A stretch of 40,425 bases of DNA from an uncultured Lachnospiraceae bacterium (GTDB lineage Bacteria; Bacillota; Clostridia; Lachnospirales; Lachnospiraceae): positions 1 to 40,425 of the forward strand of contig CAMWLJ010000026.1 in assembly GCA_947175055.1 (NCBI GenBank). The letters run 5' to 3'. Positions 33,979 to 40,425 of this stretch are shown piece by piece. The position numbers and the translations under genes were made by a program. The notes beneath the pieces are model-generated. The model did no database searches and was not told where the DNA came from. It saw only the letters and a list, made by a program, of their open reading frames with translations. Each line of letters opens with the position of its first letter. The stretch's first letter is position 1.

Positions 33979-34937
33979 TAAGCAAAAGTGGAAAAGTGCT
34001 GGTAGGCGTATACGTTGTGTGTCTGGTAGTGTTGTTTCTTATGTGCTCAACGGATCTGATCATCCGTGAACCGGAGCGGGAGATCTATCAGATCGCAGTG
34101 ATCATCGAGGATGTGCGGAGTGACAATTATGGCAATTTTCGTAAGGGAATGGATCAGGCGGCGGCTGAGTTTAACGCGGATATTCAGCTGATCACCCTAT
34201 ATGAAAAATTGGATGCCAAAGAGCAGATAGAGCTGATGGATCGGGAACAACAAGACGGTGCCGACGCATTAATCGTGGTGCCGGTGGAGGAAGAGCAGAT
34301 ATCGGGGAAACAGATGACGATTCCGGTGATCCTGCTGCGTGCCGGTGTGGCAGAAGCGTCCGGTATGGGCAATGTGATCGTTGATCATGAGAAAATGGGA
34401 GAACTGCTGGCCCGGAAGATCTTGGAAGAGCAGCCGAAAGAAAAGCCGGTGTATGTGCTGGTAGATTCGGCCGTGCAGAGCGATATGGATCGTCTTTTTC
34501 TGAAAGGTGTTGATGCGGTATTTGCAGAAGAAGAGCGCAATGCGCAGCGAATCATGAGACATGAGGAAGACCGATTCTGGATGATGCTGGAGAGGACAGG
34601 GATGCATGAACCGGAAGAAGTGGTGATTCTGGCAGAGAATCAGGAAATACTGACAGAAGCAGCAGGCGTCCTGGCTGGCAGTGAAGCTGTTTTTTCTGCT
34701 GTCGCCGGTCTATATGGCAGAGGTACCACCATGTCGATCCTCAATTATCTGGATCGTGGGTTGATCAGGGGTATCTGTGTGACGGATGAATTCAGTCTGG
34801 GGTATTACAGTGTGCGTGAGGCAGTCCGGGCACTGGAAGGGGCGGGCAGCGTTCCCACAGTGATGGAACCTTATTATATACAAAAGGAGGATCTGCGGGA
34901 TCCGGCGTTTGAGAAGATGTTATTTCCGATCGAGTGA
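33975..34937 (+). CDS. Membrane-anchored sugar-binding-protein-like partner of the sensor kinase
   Basis: This 320-residue protein has one N-terminal hydrophobic segment (about residues 8-24, KVLVGVYVVCLVVLFLMC) and then a type I periplasmic-binding fold. It starts IYQIAVIIEDVRSDNYGNFRKGMDQAAAEF, with DGADALIVVPVEEEQ and a C-terminal GICVTDEFSLGYYSVREAVRAL. It lacks the NNDDMA motif and the calcium loop seen in the two downstream paralogues, and the Cys24 context (FLMC) is not a good lipobox, so it is probably held by an uncleaved anchor. The ATGA overlap with the kinase and the loss of transport motifs suggest it senses sugar for the kinase rather than feeding the importer. Confidence 0.75.
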   Translation: MISKSGKVLVGVYVVCLVVLFLMCSTDLIIREPEREIYQIAVIIEDVRSDNYGNFRKGMDQAAAEFNADIQLITLYEKLDAKEQIELMDREQQDGADALIVVPVEEEQISGKQMTIPVILLRAGVAEASGMGNVIVDHEKMGELLARKILEEQPKEKPVYVLVDSAVQSDMDRLFLKGVDAVFAEEERNAQRIMRHEEDRFWMMLERTGMHEPEEVVILAENQEILTEAAGVLAGSEAVFSAVAGLYGRGTTMSILNYLDRGLIRGICVTDEFSLGYYSVREAVRALEGAGSVPTVMEPYYIQKEDLRDPAFEKMLFPIE

Positions 34938-35041
34938 GGGAATTCACAGTTGTCCTAAGGACGCTCGCTCACTTAGCTCCAAATTGCGGAATGGCCGGTA
35001 ACATGTATTGACTAGAAGATAAGGAAGGCAGGCACAGAAAA

Positions 35042-36115
35042 GTGAAAAGAAACAGCAATCTTCAAAGAATCAGGATAAAGAGTGTATGGTGGTCCGGATG
35101 GACATTCAGGATCGCAGTACTGTTGTGCATGGCGTGCCTGTTTTTGACCTCCTGTCAGGGAGTGCACAGGGAAGAAGAGAAGACATCGATCCGCATCGGT
35201 ATCAGCTTGTATCGTGGAGATGATACTTTCATTAATAATATCCGCAGTATCATAGAAGAGAAGGCCAAAGAATATGAGCGGGAAAGCGGCATTAAGGTAA
35301 CGCTGGATATTCAGGAGGCCAAGAGCAGCCAGAATACTCAGAATAATCAGGTGGAGCGGTTTATCTCCTTAGGATGTGACGTGCTGTGCATCAATCCGGT
35401 GGATCGTATGGACACTTCACTGATCATCGATAAGGCGATGACTGCGGGAGTGCCGGTGGTATTCTTTAACCGTCAGCCGGTGGAGGAGGATATGAACCGC
35501 TGGGACAAGCTTTATTATGTAGGGGTAGATGCCAAAGAGACGGCGATCCTGCAGGGGCAGATGGTGGTGGATCTGTATCGGAAGCAGCCGGAGGCAGTGG
35601 ACTTAAATGGAGATGGTGTGGTCAGTTATGTGATGCTGGAAGGAGAAAGCAGCCATCAGGACTCCCTTATCCGCACGGAATGGTCTGTACAGACGCTGAA
35701 GAATGGCAGCGTACCCATTGAAAGGATCACGGGAGGCATCGCCAACTGGGAGCGCAGTCAGGCATCGGCGTTGATGGAGCAGTGGCTTTCAGAGTATCCG
35801 GATACCATCGAATTGGTGATCAGCAACAACGACGATATGGCGCTGGGAGCCATCGACGCTTTGGAGAGAGCACAGAAAGAGGATGTGAACGTGATCGGCA
35901 TAGACGGTACTACACCGGGACTGGAGGCTATCGAGAACGGGAAACTGTTGGGTACGGTCTCTTCCAATAAAGAGGTTTATTGCGACGCGATCCTGGAACT
36001 GGCTGCCAGTTGTGCACTGGGAGAGGAACTGCCGGAAGAATACCCTTTGACGGATAACACCTATTTCTGGACGCCACAGGAGATATTAATTACAAAAATC
36101 AAAGAAAATCCATAA
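35042..36115 (+). CDS. Galactose/glucose-type binding lipoprotein (second copy)
   Basis: This 357-residue protein has a basic N-terminus and a lipobox LTSC (Cys38), then a type I binding fold: IRIGISLYRGDDTFINNIRSI, LGCDVLCINPVDRMDT, a calcium-loop-like DLNGDGVVSYVMLEGE and ISNNDDMALGAIDALERA. The loop and NNDD motif match MglB, so it probably binds galactose, glucose or a similar sugar. The only in-frame start giving the signal peptide is GTG at 35042. It differs from mglB downstream by having no acidic linker. Possible roles are a second sugar specificity for the same importer or ligand delivery to the sensor. Its stop is 147 bases before mglB, which has its own promoter. Confidence 0.82.
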   Translation: MKRNSNLQRIRIKSVWWSGWTFRIAVLLCMACLFLTSCQGVHREEEKTSIRIGISLYRGDDTFINNIRSIIEEKAKEYERESGIKVTLDIQEAKSSQNTQNNQVERFISLGCDVLCINPVDRMDTSLIIDKAMTAGVPVVFFNRQPVEEDMNRWDKLYYVGVDAKETAILQGQMVVDLYRKQPEAVDLNGDGVVSYVMLEGESSHQDSLIRTEWSVQTLKNGSVPIERITGGIANWERSQASALMEQWLSEYPDTIELVISNNDDMALGAIDALERAQKEDVNVIGIDGTTPGLEAIENGKLLGTVSSNKEVYCDAILELAASCALGEELPEEYPLTDNTYFWTPQEILITKIKENP

Positions 36116-36134
36116 CTATTCCAAGAAAATCTTA

Positions 36135-36163
36135 TGGAAAACGAATAAATAATCCAGTACAAT
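36135..36163 (+). promoter_or_regulatory. Promoter for mglBAC
   Basis: TGGAAA (36135-36140), 17 bases, TACAAT (36158-36163), at four and five matches to consensus. It lies 100 bases before mglB and just upstream of a palindrome. The weak -35 fits an activator-dependent promoter. Confidence 0.5.
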
Positions 36164-36178
36164 AGCCTTGTCAGTAGT

Positions 36179-36208
36179 CATAATGTGTAAAAGGGAGTGC
36201 ACATTATG
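36179..36208. promoter_or_regulatory. 9-bp inverted repeat in the mglB leader (possible operator)
   Basis: CATAATGTG (36179-36187) and CACATTATG (36200-36208) are perfect inverted repeats separated by 12 bases. They lie just downstream of the predicted transcription start and ~55 bases before mglB. They could be a repressor/roadblock site or form an RNA stem; no T tract follows, so it is not a terminator. Confidence 0.5.
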
Positions 36209-36262
36209 GCATAAGATGATAAAATCGCCTAAAATTGGCAGAATAAAGGAGGATTTGTAACT

Positions 36263-37399
36263 ATGAAATTGAAAAAAGTGCTTGCGATAGCAATGGCATC
36301 CATGATGGTATTCGGTCTGACAGCATGTGGCGGCAATGATGCAGCGCCTGCAACGACAGAAGCACCTGCAGAAGAGGCTCCGGCTGAAGAAGAAGCACCT
36401 GCAGAAGAGGAGGCTCCGGCCGAAGAAGAAGCAGAGGTAGAAGCTGAGGCAGAAGACGCAGCAGCTGAGGATGCTGACGCAGCAGCGGAAGCAGCAGGCG
36501 CAGGCGGCAACATCGGTGTCTGCATCTATAAGTTTGACGACGCATTCATGACCACATACCGTAACGCACTGCAGGAGATCCTGGAGGGCAAGGGTTATAC
36601 AGTAACATTCATGGATGGTAAGAATGACCAGGCTGAGCAGAACAACCAGATCAACAACTTCATCGCACAGGGCGTTGACGCGCTGATCATCAACCCGGTT
36701 ATGACATCTGCAGCAGACCAGATCATCGCTACCGTTAAAGACGCAGGCGTACCGACCGTTCTGATCAACCGTGAGCCTACGGCAGAGCAGATGAGCGCAT
36801 ATGACAAGCTGGTTTATGTAGGATGTGACGCACGTCAGTCCGGAACCATGCAGGGTGAGCTGATCCTGGATACCGAGAACAAGGGTGATATCAATGGCGA
36901 CGGTAAGGTTTCCTACATCATGATCCAGGGTGACCCGGAGAACGTTGATGCACAGTATCGTACAGAGTTCTCTGTAAAGGCACTGACAGACGCTGGTATC
37001 GAAGTAGAAGAGCTTGATCTGCAGCGTGGTGACTGGGATCGTAACAAGGGCCAGGAGATTGCACAGAACGACCTTGCTAAATTCGGTGACCAGATCGAAG
37101 TTATCTTCTGTAACAATGATGATATGGCAATCGGCGCTCTGCAGGCAATCCAGGCAGCAGGCCGTACAGTAAACGAGGACATCTATCTGGTAGGTGTTGA
37201 TGCTCTTGACGCTGCTCTTAACGAAGTGGCATCCGGCAACATGACAGGTACAGTTCTGAATGATGCTCAGGGTCAGGCAGAAGGCGCTGTTGCGGCTATG
37301 GAAGAGCTGCTTGGCGGTAAGACATATGCGTCTGGCGAGCAGTCCATCTATGTAGACTATGTGAAGGTTACTCCGGATAACGTAGCTGACTTCCAGTAA
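36263..37399 (+). CDS. mglB: Galactose/methyl-galactoside binding lipoprotein MglB
   Basis: This 378-residue protein starts with a signal peptide and lipobox LTAC (Cys22). A ~50-residue linker of Glu, Ala and Pro follows, then the type I sugar-binding fold from IGVCIYKFDDAFMTTYRNAL. Visible motifs are GVDALIINPV, the EF-hand-like calcium loop DINGDGKVSYIMIQGDPEN, FCNNDDMAIGALQAIQAAG and LVGVDALDAAL. These match MglB of the glucose/galactose importer. Codon choice shifts to AAC, GAC, ATC, CTG and GTT compared with neighbours, consistent with very high expression. AAAGGAGG lies before the ATG. A hairpin terminator after the gene limits read-through to mglA. Confidence 0.92.
   Translation: MKLKKVLAIAMASMMVFGLTACGGNDAAPATTEAPAEEAPAEEEAPAEEEAPAEEEAEVEAEAEDAAAEDADAAAEAAGAGGNIGVCIYKFDDAFMTTYRNALQEILEGKGYTVTFMDGKNDQAEQNNQINNFIAQGVDALIINPVMTSAADQIIATVKDAGVPTVLINREPTAEQMSAYDKLVYVGCDARQSGTMQGELILDTENKGDINGDGKVSYIMIQGDPENVDAQYRTEFSVKALTDAGIEVEELDLQRGDWDRNKGQEIAQNDLAKFGDQIEVIFCNNDDMAIGALQAIQAAGRTVNEDIYLVGVDALDAALNEVASGNMTGTVLNDAQGQAEGAVAAMEELLGGKTYASGEQSIYVDYVKVTPDNVADFQ
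36359..36427 (+). repeat. In-frame tandem repeat coding the acidic linker of MglB
   Basis: A 33-base unit (36359-36391) is followed directly by a 36-base near-copy (36392-36427) that differs by one extra GAG codon and one C/T change. They encode EAPAEEAPAEE-type sequence. The extra codon suggests length change by slippage, which would alter only the linker between the lipid anchor and the binding domain. Confidence 0.8.
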
Positions 37400-37440
37400 G
37401 CAGAAGCAGTCCACAATAATATGAGAATGTAAATCACTGA

Positions 37441-37476
37441 GAAGTGCGTGTGCATTTGGCGCATGCACTTCTTTCT
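37441..37476 (+). terminator. Attenuating terminator between mglB and mglA
   Basis: GAAGTGCGTGTGC (37441-37453) pairs with GCGCATGCACTTC (37459-37471), 13 bp with two G-T wobbles and a five-base loop, followed by TTTCT. The short T tract suggests partial read-through, giving excess binding protein over ATPase and permease. Confidence 0.75.
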
Positions 37477-37499
37477 GATACATAAAGGGGGTTATCAAT

Positions 37500-39008
37500 T
37501 TGTCAGAGTATCGTTTGGAGATGCATAATGTCGTAAAAACATTTCCAGGTGTCAAAGCGCTGAACGGTGCGCAGTTGAATTTGCGGCCGGGTACGGTTCA
37601 TGCCCTGATGGGCGAGAACGGAGCCGGTAAATCTACCCTGATGAAGTGCATGTTCGGTATCTACCACATGGACGAGGGGGAAGTGATCTATGAAGGAGAA
37701 AAAGTGCAGATCAAGGGTCCGCTGGATGCCTTGAACCGCGGTATCGCCATGGTACATCAGGAGCTGCAGCCGATTCCGGAAAGAAGTATCGGTGAGAATA
37801 TCTATGTAGGGCGTTATCCGGTCAGGAAGCTTGGTCCGGTGACCGTGATCGATCATGATAAAATGTATGAAGATGCGGCCAGAGTATTGGAAGAGGTGCA
37901 TCTGAATTTCGACCCGAAGGCGAAGCTGGGAAGTCTTTCGGTATCACAGATGCAGCTGGTCGAGATCGCGAAGGCAGTATCTGCCGACTGTAAGGTGCTG
38001 ATCCTGGATGAGCCTACTTCATCCCTGACAGCAGCGGAGGTGGAAGCGCTATTTACCATCATCAATGAGCTGCGCAGCAAGGGCGTGTCCATCGTCTATA
38101 TCAGCCACAAGATGGATGAAATCCTGCGGATCAGTGATGAAGTTACGATCATGCGTGACGGACAGTATATCGGAACCTGGTCGGCCAAAGATCTGACCAC
38201 CGATTTCATCATCACCAAGATGGTTGGACGTGAGCTTTCCGAATTGTATCCGACGCGCGAGAATGTGCCCGGTGAAGTGGTCTTTGAGGTGGAAGATTTT
38301 ACATCCATCAATCCCAAGAGTTTCCGCCATGTGTCATTCCAGCTGAAAAAAGGTGAGATTCTGGGAGTGGCCGGCCTGGTAGGCGCGCAGCGTACGGAGC
38401 TGATGGAAGGTCTGTTCGGACTTCGCAGCCATACGGCGGGCAAGATTACTTATAGAGGGCAGGAGATTAAGATCAATCAGCCCAAGGACGCCATTAATAA
38501 CGGTATCGCTATGCTGACAGAGGATCGTCGTGCTACGGGAATCCTGGGCGTGTTGTCCATTGCAGATAATGTTTCCATTGCATCCTTAAATCAGTATCTG
38601 ATCGGCGGGTTTATGTTAGATGACGGTAAGATCGAACAGCTTGTTCAGGAGAATGTGGCGAAGCTTTCGATCAAGACACCATCTTCCAAGACACAGATTC
38701 AGTCGCTTTCCGGCGGTAACCAGCAGAAAGTGCTGATCAGCCGCTGGCTGGCTAACAGTCCGGATGTCTTCATCATGGACGAACCCACACGCGGTATCGA
38801 CGTGGGAGCCAAGTATGAGATCTACTGTATCATTGCCGAGATGGCAAAGCAGGGCAAGAGTATCATCATGATTTCTTCCGAGATGAGCGAACTCATTGGT
38901 ATGTCCGACCGTATCATGGTCATGTGTGACGGCCGTGTGACCGGATTTATCGGCGGTGATGAAGCGAATCAGGAGAATATCATGGCACTTGCAACCCAGT
39001 TTGAATAA
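37500..39008 (+). CDS. mglA: Sugar ABC transporter ATP-binding protein MglA
   Basis: This 502-residue double ATPase belongs to the CUT2 sugar importer type. Domain 1 has MHNVVKTFPGVKALNGAQL, Walker A GENGAGKST, MVHQEL, signature LSVSQMQL and Walker B LILDEPTSSLT. Domain 2 lacks a normal Walker A (GLVGAQRTE), as is usual for this family, but keeps LTEDRRATG, LSGGNQQKV and FIMDEPTRGIDVGAK. The start is TTG at 37500, supported by a G-rich RBS ~8 bases upstream and by family N-terminal sequence; ATG 37521 would cut into it. mglC follows after 17 bases. The TTG start and upstream hairpin both lower its expression relative to mglB. Confidence 0.94.
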   Translation: MSEYRLEMHNVVKTFPGVKALNGAQLNLRPGTVHALMGENGAGKSTLMKCMFGIYHMDEGEVIYEGEKVQIKGPLDALNRGIAMVHQELQPIPERSIGENIYVGRYPVRKLGPVTVIDHDKMYEDAARVLEEVHLNFDPKAKLGSLSVSQMQLVEIAKAVSADCKVLILDEPTSSLTAAEVEALFTIINELRSKGVSIVYISHKMDEILRISDEVTIMRDGQYIGTWSAKDLTTDFIITKMVGRELSELYPTRENVPGEVVFEVEDFTSINPKSFRHVSFQLKKGEILGVAGLVGAQRTELMEGLFGLRSHTAGKITYRGQEIKINQPKDAINNGIAMLTEDRRATGILGVLSIADNVSIASLNQYLIGGFMLDDGKIEQLVQENVAKLSIKTPSSKTQIQSLSGGNQQKVLISRWLANSPDVFIMDEPTRGIDVGAKYEIYCIIAEMAKQGKSIIMISSEMSELIGMSDRIMVMCDGRVTGFIGGDEANQENIMALATQFE

Positions 39009-39025
39009 GGAGGGAGAACACTATC

Positions 39026-40009
39026 ATGGCAAATTCATTCAATGTTAAAAAATTCTTATCCAACAATGCGATCATCATCCTGATCGTGCTGCTGGCTATT
39101 TTGACAGGCGCTACAACACAGAACTTTTTTACCATAACCAACTTTAAGAATCTGGTAGTAAACGTATCCCCCAGATTCATCATCGCCTGCGGCGTATCGG
39201 GTTGTCTGATCACCAAAGGTACGGATCTTTCCGCAGGTCGTGCGGTAGGTCTGGCGGCGTGTCTGGCAGCTATGCTGCTGCAGAGCGTTGACTATTCGGC
39301 ACGTATGCTGCCCTGGATGCCGGATATTCCGTGGCCGGTTGCTTTGATCATCGTTATGGTCATCATGGGATGTTTTGGCGGCGTTAACGGCGTTGTGATC
39401 TCTGTACTCAAGGTTCCGCCCTTTATCGCGACTCTGGGTATGCAGACCATTATCTACGGTCTCTGTTCCCTGATTACCAATAACCAGCCTATGGGCGGTT
39501 ACAAGACCAGCTATCTGACTGTTGCCAGCGGATCCCTGGGACCGATCCCTTATCTGATGATCTTCGCGGTAGTGATCGGCGCTTATTTCTGGTTCCTGTA
39601 TAATAAAACCCGTCATGGTAAGTATATGTATGCCATCGGCGGTAACGAGAATGCAGCACAGGTTGCCGGTGTCAATGTGCGCGGTTCCCTGATCCGTATC
39701 TACATTCTGGCAGGCTGCATGTACGCGCTGGCAGGTTTCCTGGTAGGTGCAAAGGCCGGCGGTGCATCTACAGCGACCGGTAACGGCTATGAGCTGGAGG
39801 CGATCGCAGCCTGTACCATCGGCGGCGTATCCGCTAACGGTGGTGTGGGACGCGTGGGCGGTATCCTGATCGGCGTACTGGTATTCGAGATTCTGAAGAT
39901 CTGTCTCCAGTTCCTTGGCGTGGATCCGGCTTATACATACATTGCACAGGGTCTTGTGATCGTGATCGCAGTTGCACTTGACCTGAGAAAATATCTGCAG
40001 AAGAAATAA
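39026..40009 (+). CDS. mglC: Sugar ABC transporter permease MglC
   Basis: This 327-residue membrane protein has about eight to ten hydrophobic segments and the CUT2 permease features: LVVNVSPRFIIACGVSGCLITKGTDLSAGRAVGLAAC, GGVNGVVISVLKVPPFIATLGMQTI, YAIGGNENAAQVAGVNV and GNGYELEAIAACTIGGVSANGGVGRVGG. It forms the channel that passes sugar from MglB into the cytoplasm, driven by MglA. AAGGAGGGAG lies before the ATG. Codon use is of the highly expressed type, like mglB. A small membrane protein gene follows 50 bases later. Confidence 0.94.
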   Translation: MANSFNVKKFLSNNAIIILIVLLAILTGATTQNFFTITNFKNLVVNVSPRFIIACGVSGCLITKGTDLSAGRAVGLAACLAAMLLQSVDYSARMLPWMPDIPWPVALIIVMVIMGCFGGVNGVVISVLKVPPFIATLGMQTIIYGLCSLITNNQPMGGYKTSYLTVASGSLGPIPYLMIFAVVIGAYFWFLYNKTRHGKYMYAIGGNENAAQVAGVNVRGSLIRIYILAGCMYALAGFLVGAKAGGASTATGNGYELEAIAACTIGGVSANGGVGRVGGILIGVLVFEILKICLQFLGVDPAYTYIAQGLVIVIAVALDLRKYLQKK

Positions 40010-40059
40010 TCAGACACAAGAATGCAGAGTTAATGATCATATGGAAAGGAATAGATGAT

Positions 40060-40287
40060 ATGGCAGAAGAGCAGAGAAAAGATGGGGAATTGGAGTTGAA
40101 GGAACAGCAGACTGATACAGGGGAAGCAGAGGAGAAGAAGTCTTCCGGCGGCAGTGTGTTTGAAGGTATTTATGATCAACTTCCGAATATTTCCATCCGT
40201 TCTCTGGACAGATTTATCCTGTTTTGCGTGATCACGTTGGTGGCAGTGATCGTGTTCGGCGTGCTTAGGGCAAATCATATATTCTGA
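40060..40287 (+). CDS. Small single-pass membrane protein after mglC
   Basis: This 75-residue protein has an acidic/polar N-terminal half rich in Glu, Lys and Gln, a short linker SVFEGIYDQLPNISIRSLDR, then one transmembrane helix (FILFCVITLVAVIVFGVL) and a five-residue tail (RANHIF). It has no signal peptide and would sit with the charged N-terminus in the cytoplasm. The start at 40060 has AAAGGA nine bases upstream; ATG 40033 would add nine residues. It lies between mglC and the operon terminator, so it is co-transcribed with the sugar importer. I do not recognise the family. It could be a transporter accessory subunit. Confidence 0.65.
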   Translation: MAEEQRKDGELELKEQQTDTGEAEEKKSSGGSVFEGIYDQLPNISIRSLDRFILFCVITLVAVIVFGVLRANHIF

Positions 40288-40339
40288 TATAAGACAATAA
40301 TTATTTCTATGAGGGTGGAGATATTTATTAAGCGCAGTG

Positions 40340-40372
40340 AGGGGGCTTTCCGTAAGGAGAGCCCCCTTGCTT
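40340..40372 (+). terminator. Terminator of the mgl operon
   Basis: AGGGGGCTTTCC (40340-40351) pairs with GGAGAGCCCCCT (40356-40367), 12 bp with one G-T wobble around a GTAA tetraloop, followed by TGCTTGATTG. The stem is very strong; the T tract is poor. Confidence 0.75.
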
Positions 40373-40386
40373 GATTGTGTCACAGA

Positions 40387-40415
40387 CAAAAATAAACCCC
40401 CTGCTATGCAGGGGG
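40387..40415 (-). terminator. Minus-strand terminator for a gene beyond the right edge
   Basis: CCCCCTGC (40397-40404) pairs with GCAGGGGG (40408-40415). Read on the minus strand the stem is followed by TTTATTTTTG, a good T tract. This predicts a convergent minus-strand gene just right of the window. Confidence 0.75.
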
Positions 40416-40425
40416 AGGGCAGATC

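Noticed and set aside
36135-36150. Catabolite-responsive element overlapping the mglB promoter
   Set aside because: TGGAAAACG resembles half a cre site but has one extra base between the conserved parts and no matching second half.
36116-37555. 479-codon open frame on the minus strand opposite mglB
   Set aside because: It lies fully antisense to a clear MglB protein, its translation is Cys/Leu/His-rich with no recognisable domain, and the long opening is explained by the codon bias of highly expressed mglB.
30315-40425. Search for direct-repeat targets of the AraC-type regulator near mglB
   Set aside because: No convincing pair of direct repeats was found by eye near the mglB promoter; only the inverted repeat stands out.

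Overview
The window looks like a chromosomal segment of an anaerobic, low-to-mid GC Firmicute, most likely a Lachnospiraceae-type Clostridium. The evidence is the Gram-positive gene order (yceD-rpmF-plsX-acpP-rnc-smc-ftsY and ylxM-ffh-rpsP-khpA-rimM-trmD-rplS), strong AGGAGG ribosome binding sites, sigma-A type promoters, a YesM/YesN-type two-component system, and an mgl-type sugar importer whose lipoprotein carries an acidic E/A/P linker. No tRNA, rRNA, CRISPR array, insertion sequence or prophage gene was seen.

Layout. (1) 1-3144: an ECF vitamin-type importer, with a UPF0397-like S component (cut by the left edge), a double ATPase and EcfT. (2) 3223-6965: an SDR-type epimerase, FeoA and FeoB for ferrous iron uptake, and an HPr-like protein without an active-site histidine. 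(3) 7102-11091: a two-gene SUF system (SufC plus a short SufB/D) translationally coupled to a cardiolipin synthase, then a PlsC-like acyltransferase. (4) 11152-12393, minus strand: the tRNA-Met cytidine acetate ligase TmcAL. (5) 12597-21331: pta, then yceD-rpmF under a perfect-consensus promoter, then plsX-acpP-rnc-smc-ftsY. No ackA lies beside pta. (6) 21498-25628: threonine ammonia-lyase, a YitT-family membrane protein, a membrane-anchored GH25 muramidase, and an unusual DUF1905-like plus C39-like cysteine-peptidase fusion. These four genes separate ftsY from ylxM-ffh. (7) 25817-30314: SRP and ribosome-maturation genes. A ~170-bp highly structured inverted-repeat element sits between trmD and rplS. 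(8) 30486-40287: a galactose/glucose-type sugar regulon made of an AraC-type response regulator, a sensor kinase, a kinase-coupled binding protein, a second binding lipoprotein, mglB, mglA, mglC and a small single-pass membrane protein.

Working together: regions 5 and 7 are growth genes for phospholipid synthesis, ribosomal proteins, chromosome condensation and membrane targeting. Regions 1, 2, 3 and 8 supply vitamins, iron, Fe-S clusters and sugars. The most interesting items are the sugar-sensing cluster with three binding proteins and a palindrome in the mglB leader, the minimal SUF pair, the DUF1905-C39 fusion, and the structured element between trmD and rplS. All calls come from reading the sequence; no database search was possible.
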